Shown: positions 15,089-22,759 of the stretch, in pieces
How positions within the stretch are numbered: position 1 is the stretch's first letter
Layout: each line of letters begins with the position of its first letter
Assembly (NCBI RefSeq): GCF_000012485.1
Contig: NC_007512.1
Location: 2,032,501 to 2,067,500 of the forward strand
Direction: 5' to 3'
From: Pelodictyon luteolum DSM 273
GTDB lineage: Bacteria > Bacteroidota > Chlorobiia > Chlorobiales > Chlorobiaceae
Length of the DNA: 35,000 bases
Program-made: the position numbers and the translations under genes
The notes under the pieces: generated by a model
What the model saw: only the letters and a program-made list of their open reading frames with translations
What the model was told of the DNA's origin: nothing
Databases searched by the model: none

Positions 15089-15188
15089 AATAGTAAACTT
15101 AACACATCCTGACGACTATTTGAACAAAAAACGGCACAATTGCTGCCTTCCGTACCCACCACAGCATATACGGCAAGGCTCTCGGCTA

Positions 15189-15602
15189 TTATGGATTAAG
15201 ATCGGCGACATAACCATCCCCTACCACCCGCTTCACCTCCTCATACCATTTCCGGAACCATTCCTGGTGGTGCAAGAGGCTTATCCGCTGAGCATCGAAC
15301 AGTTCAATCCAGTATTTGGCCTTCTCCTTATCCCCCGATAACTGCAAGTGCAGATACGCAACCGCAACCGCGAACTGCTCACGACCCGGAAATGGCCACC
15401 CATCCCTCATGACCACATCCATACGCACCAAGTACTTGATCGCAGTCTGCCAAATCTTTTCCCGTCTGGCAGGATGCAAGGCCTCTGCATAACCCATATA
15501 CTCATCACAATACCCGATCAGGACATTAATCTCTGCCCCTCTGTTCTTTCGCTCCGACCATAATTCATTACAGCCTATAACCGTCAATGAGCTGCCGACC
15601 AA
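15189..15602 (-). CDS. Hypothetical protein, up to 137 aa
   Basis: A helical soluble protein, with Trp/Tyr-rich helices (EKIWQTAIKYLVRMDVVM, REQFAVAVAYLHLQL, AKYWIELFDAQRI, WFRKWYEEVKRVV) that resemble a TPR-like or HEPN-like bundle. No catalytic motif is recognised. The start is uncertain: TTG 15602 would read through a 16-bp repeat that also occurs in front of the XRE/ImmA gene, so translation may start later, perhaps at the ATG of YMGYAEALHP, giving a shorter protein. It lies just downstream of the decayed ImmA copy in the direction of transcription. It may be a fragment of a larger gene. Confidence 0.5.
   Translation of the reverse strand: MVGSSLTVIGCNELWSERKNRGAEINVLIGYCDEYMGYAEALHPARREKIWQTAIKYLVRMDVVMRDGWPFPGREQFAVAVAYLHLQLSGDKEKAKYWIELFDAQRISLLHHQEWFRKWYEEVKRVVGDGYVADLNP
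15572..15587 (-). repeat. 16-bp repeat (copy 2)
   Basis: TTGACGGTTATAGGCT, read leftward, is identical to 1665-1680. In copy 1 it lies directly upstream of the XRE/ImmA start. Here it lies close to the 3' end of the decayed ImmA copy, about 1.3 kb from the matching XRE start fragment at 14204-14272. Confidence 0.45.
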
Positions 15603-15608
15603 AAAAGC

Positions 15609-16655
15609 CTACGACTCTTTGCGTATAAACAAATCACGGACAATCCGGGCGATCTCATCCTGATCGGATTTAGGCATGCTCAGCAAATCCGGCAAGTTCT
15701 GGATCTGCCATGCAGCAACCTCGCGACTCACCCGGAAGCGATCAGAAACGACCCCGATCGTTTCCCTCACCGAACTGCCGGCTTTCAACACCTCGATAGC
15801 TGCAGCCTGAGGGAGAAGAAACTCGGCAGCAAAAGCCCTTGCCCTTTTCTCAAGGATACTGGGCGTCATGCCGCCAAGCACCTCCGCCATTGGCAAGCCT
15901 CCCTCACGATCCACCAGCAAATGGCAGATTTCATGGGCAAGAGTTGCCCTCCGGCCGAACCCATGAGCATTACGGGAGGTTGTTGAGGTATTCAATACGA
16001 CTACGGGGCCATGCATCTCGCCCCAGGCTGCCACGGCATCCAGCGTATCGGCTTCAGTCGGAAGCTCGATCTCACGGATCTCGACATTCCAGCCATGCAG
16101 CAACGTTTCCGGATCGACCGGTGCATGCCGCACAACCCCCAACGCCTCACGCAACCAGGTAGCCAATCGATAGCCTTGCTCATACGGCGGCAAATCCGGT
16201 TCGGAAACCAAGGCCTCCTTCACCTTCATTGAGAGCGCATCCAGCACTGCCGTGTCATGAACGGATGCATTCCGAACCGTCTGGATCAAGGTCGCCTGAA
16301 CGGCACTGGAATAGACCACTGAAGTCATTCTAGCCACGGCAAGCAGTTCGGAATCATAGCGGCCCTCCGCCTCCCAATACGCCAGAGGATCCTGCCCGCC
16401 CTCCAGCTCCGCCCGGGCTTCAACATCCAGGCCGCTATTGATTGCGATCTTCTTTTCCTCCAGGACCAACTCCCGCTCCCGCCATTTCCGGACAATGGGC
16501 TCACACTATCCTGCGCCCCCTTCATCGACGATACCGACAAAAAGGTCACCGACCTTGGTCAAGGTATCGAGCAACTCGACAGCAGGAAGCAAGATCGTCC
16601 GTTTAGGCAAGGGTTGGTCAGCGTCCCATTTCTCAACGATATGCGTCCCCTTTTT
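15609..16655 (-). pseudogene. Second ImmA/IrrE peptidase copy, 5'-truncated with a nonsense codon
   Basis: The last 286 codons (from 16469) are almost identical to the peptidase at 5763-7214, including ATLAHEICHLLVD and FAAEFLLP. Upstream, the same frame carries a TAG at 16508-16506 where the intact copy has CAG (Gln in GAGQCEP). Beyond the stop the frame still matches the intact gene up to KRTILLPAVELL (about 16604), and then continues as different but protein-like sequence (GTHIVEKWDADQPLPKR). The N-terminal domain is missing because the divergent toxin promoter begins near 16660. Translation could restart internally, giving a bare peptidase domain, but it is most likely a decayed paralogue. 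Its small partner gene is absent. Confidence 0.85.
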
Positions 16656-16666
16656 GTTTTGATAAC

Positions 16667-16684
16667 AGTAACATAAGTGTTACT
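16667..16684. promoter_or_regulatory. Palindromic operator upstream of the RelE-type toxin
   Basis: AGTAACA-TAAG-TGTTACT is a perfect 7-bp inverted repeat ending 7 bp before the toxin ATG at 16692. Such palindromes are typical binding sites for the antitoxin or toxin-antitoxin complex in autoregulated type II modules. Confidence 0.7.
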
Positions 16685-16691
16685 ATGATCC

Positions 16692-17039
16692 ATGGATAAG
16701 CGGGTAGAAGTTATCGAAGCCCTTGATGTTTATGGCAATAGCCCATATCAAGAGTGGTTTGACTCACTCGATGCAGTAACTGCTGCACGAGTGGTGGTCT
16801 ATGTAGAGCGAGTAATTCAGGGCAATCATTCCAATGTAGCTCCGATAGGTGCCGGGTTATCTGAGATAAAGATGGACTTCGGCCCCGGGCATCGGGTTTA
16901 CTTTGGCACGCGAGGCAAAAACCTGATGATTCTTTTAGGCGGAAGTGGTAAAAATGGGCAGAGTAAGGCGATCGCCAGTGCCAAGCGGTTATGGAAAGAG
17001 TACATGGCGACTGCAAAGGTGTCGCGTAAATCCAAATAA
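16692..17039 (+). CDS. RelE/ParE-superfamily toxin (HigB-like, phage Gp49-type)
   Basis: 115 residues from ATG 16692. The protein matches the short addiction-module killer family: YGNSPYQEWFDSLD near the start, then ARVVVYVERVIQGN, LSEIKMDFGPGHRVYFG and the LMILLGGSGKNGQSKAIASAKRLWKEY tail. Members are usually ribosome-dependent mRNA interferases. The antitoxin gene follows with its own ribosome site, the toxin-first order of HigBA-like modules. A perfect palindrome just upstream suggests autoregulation. The gene is complete and, unlike most neighbours, shows no damage. Confidence 0.85.
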   Translation: MDKRVEVIEALDVYGNSPYQEWFDSLDAVTAARVVVYVERVIQGNHSNVAPIGAGLSEIKMDFGPGHRVYFGTRGKNLMILLGGSGKNGQSKAIASAKRLWKEYMATAKVSRKSK

Positions 17040-17050
17040 TGGAGAAGATA

Positions 17051-17389
17051 ATGGCTTTAACGAAATCATATAGGGACACTCTAAAGGCTCGGGTCGAACG
17101 AGACCCCGAGTTTCGAGCCGCATTGTTTGAAGAAGCAATGTCTGCATTCCTGAATGGCGAAACCGGAGTCGGCAAAGCTCTGCTGAAGGATCTGGTCCAT
17201 TCAACCATTGGATTTGAAGGGTTAGCACTTGAACTCAAAAAGTCCAGCAAGAGCCTTCACCGAATGCTTGCGCCGTCTGGTAATCCTACGATTGGCAATT
17301 TCTTTCAAATGATTGGTGCAATCAAGCGTACAGGTGATCTGGATTTGACCATGAAATCTTCGCCACATCACCGAGATAAGGTTCACTGA
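17051..17389 (+). CDS. HigA-like helix-turn-helix antitoxin
   Basis: 112 residues from ATG 17051, chosen because GGAGAAG sits just upstream; an ATG at 17039 overlaps the toxin stop but has no ribosome site. The sequence resembles the addiction-module antidote family: YRDTLKARVERDPEFRAALFEEAMSAFLNGE, then a helix-turn-helix around LALELKKSSKSLHRMLAPSGNPTIGNFFQMIGAI. It should neutralise the toxin at 16692-17039 and repress the shared promoter. It follows the toxin by 11 bp. Confidence 0.85.
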   Translation: MALTKSYRDTLKARVERDPEFRAALFEEAMSAFLNGETGVGKALLKDLVHSTIGFEGLALELKKSSKSLHRMLAPSGNPTIGNFFQMIGAIKRTGDLDLTMKSSPHHRDKVH

Positions 17390-17527
17390 TCTGTCGGTTT
17401 TTTATACCCTCACCACAGTCCTTTTTCGGAACGCGGCATTGTTAGTTATAAATGCTCGTGAATTCAGGTTACTCACGCCGCTCACCAACGTCCCGACCCC
17501 CTCGCAGTCCGGCGCTGCATCTTCCGC

Positions 17528-17613
17528 TGTCATTCTGAGTCCGGCGTCGCCGGGCGAAGCATCCATCCCCTTGACCGGGTAGCCCTGGATTCTCTCACCT
17601 GCACAGCTCAGCA
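17528..17613. repeat. REP-like TGTCATTCTGAG element
   Basis: Begins TGTCATTCTGAG, carries a GC-rich hairpin (TCCGGCG-TCGCCGGG), then GAAGCATCCATCCCC, and ends with a degraded inverted half (GGATTCTCTCACCTGCACAGCTCAG). It is related to the element at 19294-19403. The gap between the antitoxin and hipA holds no gene that I can support. Confidence 0.6.
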
Positions 17614-17624
17614 ACGCATTTCAT

Positions 17625-18873
17625 TTATAAGCGTAATGCATGGTACAGGTCATCATGCTCAAAAGCGCTCTCCATGCGCCTGAATTCGGCTGGCCGGGCA
17701 CAAACAGCTTTTGCAACATCACGCCAGGTCTTTGTAGCATGAGCCACTTCGGAAATCATACGATCTGCCGCCGCCATCTGCAATCCGAAGAGAGGAGCAA
17801 CCTCCCGGACCAGCTCGATTGAGCAGGTTCCATCCTCATAGTTGATCGCGGTTGTCAGAACTCTTGGTTTCAGCTCCTGAGGCGTCGGGTTGAGATCGTA
17901 CACCGGAGACAACCTCCAGCCATGCCTGCCCAACATCAGAAAACCGTGGTTGCGCAGATGATCATCAACATTTGAGATCAACACATTGAAAACCATGCGC
18001 CGAAACAACTCGGCACGATCCTCCTTGGCCTGCACACCGGCTTGCCCGAGCGCATCAACGATATCCAGATAGCTTCCCCCCCTGGCCATCCAACGATCCG
18101 GTCATAGACATTGCAGACATGAATGGAACACGTCCTTCCTGATTTCGATCAAAACGGCGGGAAAGAAGGACTGCCTTATCCGCAACCATTACCAAATCAT
18201 GCTCAGGTGTTCGTATCCCGGCTTTTTCAGCGAGTCTCAGAGCAATCTCTTCCCAGGATTCGATGCTGTATTCATCGTTCTCCTTTGGAAACTTGGCTAT
18301 CGCAAGATGACCATACTGATCAATCACCGAAGCCTTCGGGCGAGCGCCTCCAAGTGAAGAGCCCGGAGCAAAAATCATCCGCAGATCTTCATCGCTCTCT
18401 TCATCACGAAAAATCCGCTCGCTCACACCCAACAATTTCCCAAGATCAACGAGCCTGGGCACCCCACTCTCTTTCGGTGACTGGAAAACCTCCTCTCCGG
18501 TGTACTTGAAGCGAAGGGCGCCCTGCCGAGTCTCATCTGCAACTCCCAGCAGATAGTCCGTTTCAAACAATGTACGCGGTGTCCGCCGCTCTTTTTCAGC
18601 ACAGCGACGCTCAGCACGACGCATAAGACGCCGTCCCCATTGATCGGGAGCCGAATCACCCAATGTTCCGAACATCTCCTGCCCGGGCAGTGGAACAAAA
18701 ACACCTCGTCCCACCTTGAGTGAGGCGTCAATTGAGAAATGATCGACCGCCTCAATCCATCCATTATCATACTGAAATGAAACCGTCTCACGCCCACGTC
18801 CGCTTTGAGGGAAAAGACGGCCGATCAATCGGCATGTTCCTTGCCAATCCAGAAACACTTCGATATCAGGCAT
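17625..18873 (-). pseudogene. hipA: HipA-type kinase toxin, frameshifted in a G7 tract
   Basis: The first frame (ATG 18873, with GGAG 6 nt upstream inside hipB) covers the N-terminal domain and the nucleotide-binding part: SSLGGARPK at 172-180, then FPKEND, IESWEEIALRLAEKAGI and VLLSRRFDR. After SMTGSLDGQ a run of seven G (C7 at 18076-18082 on the plus strand) shifts the frame, which ends at 18055. The other frame continues as GGSYLDIVDALGQAG and contains the catalytic part (FNVLISNVDDHLRNHGF, SPVYDLNPT) up to 17625. With six G the protein would be 415 residues, a normal HipA length. HipA phosphorylates glutamyl-tRNA synthetase in E. coli. As sequenced, the kinase active site is lost, unless slippage at the G-tract restores it. 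Confidence 0.88.
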
Positions 18874-19201
18874 TGCCGTCTCCATGTTTCTGGCCAGTAA
18901 TGCGGGCCCGCTTCGGCAACCCAGCCGACACAAGTTGTTGCCCCACGCTATCGAGTGCGGGATCTGCAAGCCTGGGAAGATCATCCAGCAGCCCAAGAGC
19001 CTGAAGCACCGCTGCATAAATACCGATACTCACTGAAGGATCGCCCTTCTCAAGACGCGAGAGGGTTGGCCTGGAGGTCGCAGCGCGCTCTGCAACAACA
19101 CTCATAGGGAGCTTGCGGCGCACCCGCGCTTCGTGAATATTGGCTCCTAACTTGCGCAGCACTTTTCGAACTGCAGGCGATGGAAAATGAGGTGTAGGCA
19201 T
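18866..19201 (-). CDS. hipB: HipB-type antitoxin/repressor
   Basis: 111 residues from ATG 19201. It has an XRE helix-turn-helix at about residues 33-65 (MSVVAERAATSRPTLSRLEKG) followed by SVSIGIYAAVLQALGL, the standard HipB arrangement, preceded by a basic segment. It normally binds and inhibits HipA and represses the operon. Its stop at 18866 overlaps the hipA start at 18873, so the two are coupled. A palindrome 33 bp upstream of the start is the likely operator. With hipA frameshifted it may persist as an orphan repressor. Confidence 0.85.
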   Translation of the reverse strand: MPTPHFPSPAVRKVLRKLGANIHEARVRRKLPMSVVAERAATSRPTLSRLEKGDPSVSIGIYAAVLQALGLLDDLPRLADPALDSVGQQLVSAGLPKRARITGQKHGDGNA

Positions 19202-19233
19202 TGGTAATGTTCATGTATCCCAAAAACCATTTA

Positions 19234-19253
19234 ATGTAATACGATGATTACAT
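19234..19253. promoter_or_regulatory. Palindromic operator upstream of hipB
   Basis: ATGTAAT-ACGATG-ATTACAT is a perfect 7-bp inverted repeat with a 6-bp spacer, in the hipB promoter region. It is a good candidate for the HipB-binding site. Confidence 0.65.
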
Positions 19254-19293
19254 ATCACCAAAAAACCACAGAAATTCCTGGCATGTCCCCACC

Positions 19294-19403
19294 TGTCATC
19301 CTCACCCCGGAGCAGCCGTGCGAAGAATCCATCCCCTGGATGCTTCACTCCGCTCAGCATGACAGAAATGTACATCACCGCCGCCCCACCGTGTCATTCT
19401 GAG
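19294..19403. repeat. REP/MITE-like inverted element
   Basis: TGTCATCCTCACCCCGG...GAAGAATCCATCCCC is followed by its approximate inverse, GGATGCTTCACTCCGCTCAGC ending in ATGACA at 19364. A second TGTCATTCTGAGTCC half starts at 19393. The ends match the element at 17528-17613. It looks like a palindromic interspersed repeat. Confidence 0.6.
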
Positions 19404-19534
19404 TCCCATGTTTCCTGTAAGTCCGACAGGCGGCTGGCAAGTACGGCCAAATCATAACCGAATTGACCAAGCCTCAGCGGCAAATCCTCAAGGCTCTCGA
19501 TAATCCGATACTGACTCTGGGCAGAACGCGGCAT
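19394..19534 (-). CDS. Possible 46-aa protein
   Basis: A leftward frame MPRSAQSQYRIIESLEDLPL, continuing with RLGQFGYDLAVLASRLSDLQ and ending at 19394. The amphipathic, helix-forming composition looks coding. The last codons fall in the REP-like repeat, so the 3' end may have been altered by it. The 16 bases around the start (GAACGCGGCATTGTTA on the plus strand) recur at 17429-17444, where the frame stops after a few codons. No ribosome site is clear. Function unknown. Confidence 0.35.
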   Translation of the reverse strand: MPRSAQSQYRIIESLEDLPLRLGQFGYDLAVLASRLSDLQETWDSE

Positions 19535-19925
19535 TGTTATAACCTGAAAATCGGATAATACGTCCACGATATCAGAAGGTCCGCATAAGGCCTAATGAAT
19601 TTCTTGCATTACAACAAAATAGGCCGGAAGCTCTAGTTTCAAGGTGACCGATTAAGGGGCTATACGCAATGAGCAAGTTATCGCCTTAAACCGCTGTCCG
19701 AAAACCGGGGGCCACTATAGACCAACAGCGCATACCACCCCCTCCGCGCACACAATAACTGGAAACAACAACAGGAAACAATCACCCCAAACCCTGAAAA
19801 AACCAACCGGCAGCCGACCGTAAAAATCGAGTGTACGGTTTGTAAGCTTTTCAGGGGAGCACACACGCCACCAACAAAAGCACACAACAACTCCATCAAG
19901 TATACTCATTTTTTCCAATACAGAC
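19535..19925. other. Intergenic stretch without a supported gene
   Basis: No frame here has protein-like composition. The leftward frames through this stretch are Cys/Val/Trp-rich and look like out-of-frame artefacts of T/G-rich sequence. It leads leftward out of the candidate RNA element at 19926-20073. Confidence 0.5.
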
Positions 19926-20073
19926 AAAAAAACAACGCCCACTTCACAGGGCGCCCTACCAACCACACACACCAACCCCGGTCTCCACACGGTGGCAAAA
20001 CCTAACCAAACCCACACCAGAAACGAATTTCACTTTTTAGGCGAGTTGGCTCGAATAGCGCCGTTTTCAAGAA
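19926..20073 (-). ncRNA. Candidate structured RNA with terminator (copy 2; Chlorobi-1-like?)
   Basis: Second copy of the element at 13844-13990, nearly the same length. It shares CTGGTGTGGGTTTGGTTAGG, GCCACC, GTGTGGAGAC and a terminal hairpin CGCCC-TGTGAAGT-GGGCG followed by TTGTTTTTTT. Upstream blocks (GAAAACGGCG, AAAAAGTGAAA) are also partly conserved and may include the promoter. Two diverged copies with a retained terminator favour an independently transcribed RNA over chance. Confidence 0.6.
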
Positions 20074-20379
20074 AACCCCAGCGGGTCAGCGACCAATCGA
20101 CCACTTCAACCCCCCAACATCCACAATGCTTGCAAAAGACCCCACCAGACAATCCCGTCCAACCCAAACTCTTGTATCTGCCGCTCTCAATGTCTTCCCA
20201 CTACCAACCTCTCAGCACATCCACCGCCGAACTGCAGTTGGTATGAGGGGGTTGTCATCTCGCTGACCAGTACCCGCTCATACGCTTGGCCACACACACG
20301 CACAGAGGGGAGTTCATCCCCCCTGCAATTCATTCACCACCCCAACACCGCCCGCCATTCAAGCGAGCAACAGCTCTCT
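20074..20379. other. Intergenic stretch downstream of the polysaccharide cluster
   Basis: No supported gene. The only structure seen is a short GC-rich hairpin (GAGGGGAGTTCATCCCCCC, about 20306-20324) without a T-run, which could be a weak terminator or processing signal for the operon ending at 20380. Confidence 0.5.
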
Positions 20380-20676
20380 TCAGCTCTGCAGCACCTGGTT
20401 GATCTTCTCCTGTAGAGCAACATCCACATTCGCATACTCCACCCGTTCATACCCCGATGAGCGTATCTTCTCGAGATTACCCTCAATCCATCCCAGCAGC
20501 TCCTCGGTAGATCCTCCTACCAACGCCATATCACGGCTGAGGAGTATCTGGTTGCCAACCATCAACTCCATAGTCCCCCAGTCTCGCGGCCTGGGCATCT
20601 CATCGATTGAGATAGAGAGCGTTCTGGAATCGCGCTTCGGTTGTATCAAGTTCTTTACTGATGCCATCAGTCCCAT
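20380..20676 (-). CDS. Hypothetical protein at the end of the polysaccharide operon
   Basis: 98 residues. ATG 20676 is supported by GGAGG 6 nt upstream; GTG 20682 also lies in frame. The protein is soluble, with alternating strands and helices (RTLSISIDEMP, WGTMELMVGNQILLS, STEELLGWIEGNLEKI, YERVEYANVDVALQEKI). No family is recognised. It follows the dehydratase gene after 28 bp, so is probably the last gene of the operon, but a role in polysaccharide synthesis is not shown. Confidence 0.65.
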   Translation of the reverse strand: MGLMASVKNLIQPKRDSRTLSISIDEMPRPRDWGTMELMVGNQILLSRDMALVGGSTEELLGWIEGNLEKIRSSGYERVEYANVDVALQEKINQVLQS

Positions 20677-20704
20677 TTTCACCCTCCATATAGTGAGTTA
20701 TCCA

Positions 20705-22759
20705 TCACGATACCCGTCCATTGACTGCTACTGACCGATCCATAGCCATATGAACCCAGTCCACAACCTCCCCGCTTGGCCGGTAATCCGCCACTACCTC
20801 CTCAAGCATCCCCCGAACCACCGGCACATCGTTCTCACTCATAGCACGACGCAACAGAGTGAGCTTCTCTTCCAGCTCCGCCCATGGCAGGAACTGCTCA
20901 TGAGCCTTCATGATGCGCGGATGCTCCGTAGGCTTGGGGTTTTCCCCTATCAACAACTCTTCATAGAGTTTTTCACCCGGCCGTAGACCAATAACTGTAA
21001 TCTCAATATCCCCATCGGAACGAGCCTCATCTTTAAGGGTCAACCCCGACAGCTCCACCATACGACGGGCCAAGTCAATGATCTTGACCGGCTGGCCCAT
21101 GTCCAACACAAACACATCCCCCCCTGTCCCCATGGTACCAGCCTGAATAACCAGCTGCGCAGCCTCAGGGATGGTCATGAAATACCGGGTGATATCAGCA
21201 TGGGTCAAGGTTATCGGCCCACCGTTCTTAATCTGCTCACGGAACAACGGCACCACAGAGCCGCTGGAACCGAGCACATTGCCGAACCGGACCATTGAGA
21301 AGCAAGTACATGCCCCCTCAGCCGCTCCCCTTTCAGATACTTCTACCCGGTTCCGTTCACTGAGAGCCTGCAATACCATTTCCGCCAGGCGCTTGGTTGC
21401 GCCCATGATGTTGGTTGGCCGCACCGCCTTGTCCGTACTGATCAACACAAAATCACGCACCCCATGACGCAGGGCGGCTTCAGCGCACACCCTTGTTCCC
21501 CACACATTGTTGCGCACCCCTTCAACCGGATTATGCTCCACCAGTGGCACATGCTTGTATGCTGCTGCATGGTATACCGTATGCGGCTTCCATGTCTCCA
21601 TGATCTCATGCATCCGCACCGCATCACACACCGAAGCAAGCAGCGGCACAATCTCCACATGCGCCTGCTGCATTACTCCCGAAAGATCCCCCATATCACC
21701 ATCACCCTCAACACCCCGAAGGACACCAAGTCGCTCTCCCTTCAACAATGCCAGCAGTTCCTGATGAATCTGGTACAGCGCAAACTCACTCATTTCCACC
21801 AACAGCAGCTGCCGGGGGTTGGTTTTGAGGATCTGGCGGCATAGCTCGCTACCGATGCTCCCCCCGGCTCCGGTCACGAGCACCGTTTTGTTGTGGATGT
21901 TCAGGTTGAGCAACTGCCCATTGGGGGCAACAGGTTCACGCCCCAACAGGTCGTCAAGGTCCAGCTCGCGCACATCGCTCATACTGACCTTACCGTTGAC
22001 GATATCGCTCAAGGCTGGCAAGGTGCGCACCGCCACCTTATAGGGCTTAAGGATATCCAGAATGGCATTGCGCCGCTCACGCGACACCGACGGTAGCGCA
22101 AGCAATACATCCGACACCTCTGCCTCTGCCACTATTTCAGCAAGATCAAGAGGGTTGTAGATAGGCAGACCGTTCTGCACATGACCATGCAGACGCTCGT
22201 CATCATCAAGAAACCCTACCACACGAACCTCAGGGCTGCTCGCCATGGCGGAAGCCAGCTGCTGGCCTGCACTGCCTGCTCCGTATATCAGCATCTTCCG
22301 CAAATCCACATTCCCAAGCTGGCGGAGATACAAGCCACCAAGCCACACCCGGGCGACAGCACGCGATGCCCCCACAAACACAAACAGCAGCAGCGGCTGT
22401 ATCAACCCGATGGTTCTGGGAACACCATGCACTCCATAAAAAGTAAACACACCAGCAAACATCACCATATAGAGCAATAGCGCACGCGCCACAGCTACCA
22501 TTGCCGGCAACCCGCTGTAACGGAAAATAGCACGATACAGCCCCGAACGAATAAAGAGAGGCAACGCCACCACCACCGACACCACAACAGGCCAGAGCAC
22601 CGGTCCGGAAAGCGGCACAAACACGCCCAGGCGCAAATAAAACGCAAGCCAGACCGTCAGCACGCAAAGGAAAGCATCAATGGCCAGCACAAGCCAGCGC
22701 TTCACAAAACGAGGCAATGCCAACGCAGGCACGGCAAAGAAACCGAACACACGCTTCAT
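20705..22759 (-). CDS. Membrane-anchored nucleotide-sugar dehydratase (CapD/PglF/WbpM-like)
   Basis: 684 residues. The N-terminal 140 residues contain about four membrane helices. Then a CoA-binding-like Rossmann fold (GAGSAG at 160-165) and a second, short-chain dehydrogenase-type fold with TGAGGSIG at 296-303, YHAAAYKHVPLVE, STDKAVRPTNIMGATKR (the Met-x3-Lys variant of the usual Tyr-x3-Lys pair) and LRPGEKLYEE. This layout is that of UDP-GlcNAc 4,6-dehydratases, which make the keto-sugar precursor of bacillosamine-, QuiNAc- or FucNAc-type residues. It overlaps the upstream PglC-type gene by 4 nt (ATGA), and that enzyme family often uses its product. The protein looks complete. Confidence 0.9.
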   Translation of the reverse strand: MKRVFGFFAVPALALPRFVKRWLVLAIDAFLCVLTVWLAFYLRLGVFVPLSGPVLWPVVVSVVVALPLFIRSGLYRAIFRYSGLPAMVAVARALLLYMVMFAGVFTFYGVHGVPRTIGLIQPLLLFVFVGASRAVARVWLGGLYLRQLGNVDLRKMLIYGAGSAGQQLASAMASSPEVRVVGFLDDDERLHGHVQNGLPIYNPLDLAEIVAEAEVSDVLLALPSVSRERRNAILDILKPYKVAVRTLPALSDIVNGKVSMSDVRELDLDDLLGREPVAPNGQLLNLNIHNKTVLVTGAGGSIGSELCRQILKTNPRQLLLVEMSEFALYQIHQELLALLKGERLGVLRGVEGDGDMGDLSGVMQQAHVEIVPLLASVCDAVRMHEIMETWKPHTVYHAAAYKHVPLVEHNPVEGVRNNVWGTRVCAEAALRHGVRDFVLISTDKAVRPTNIMGATKRLAEMVLQALSERNRVEVSERGAAEGACTCFSMVRFGNVLGSSGSVVPLFREQIKNGGPITLTHADITRYFMTIPEAAQLVIQAGTMGTGGDVFVLDMGQPVKIIDLARRMVELSGLTLKDEARSDGDIEITVIGLRPGEKLYEELLIGENPKPTEHPRIMKAHEQFLPWAELEEKLTLLRRAMSENDVPVVRGMLEEVVADYRPSGEVVDWVHMAMDRSVAVNGRVS

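Noticed and set aside
20306-20324. Hairpin after the polysaccharide operon as a Rho-independent terminator
   Set aside because: Stem is present but no T-run follows in either direction.
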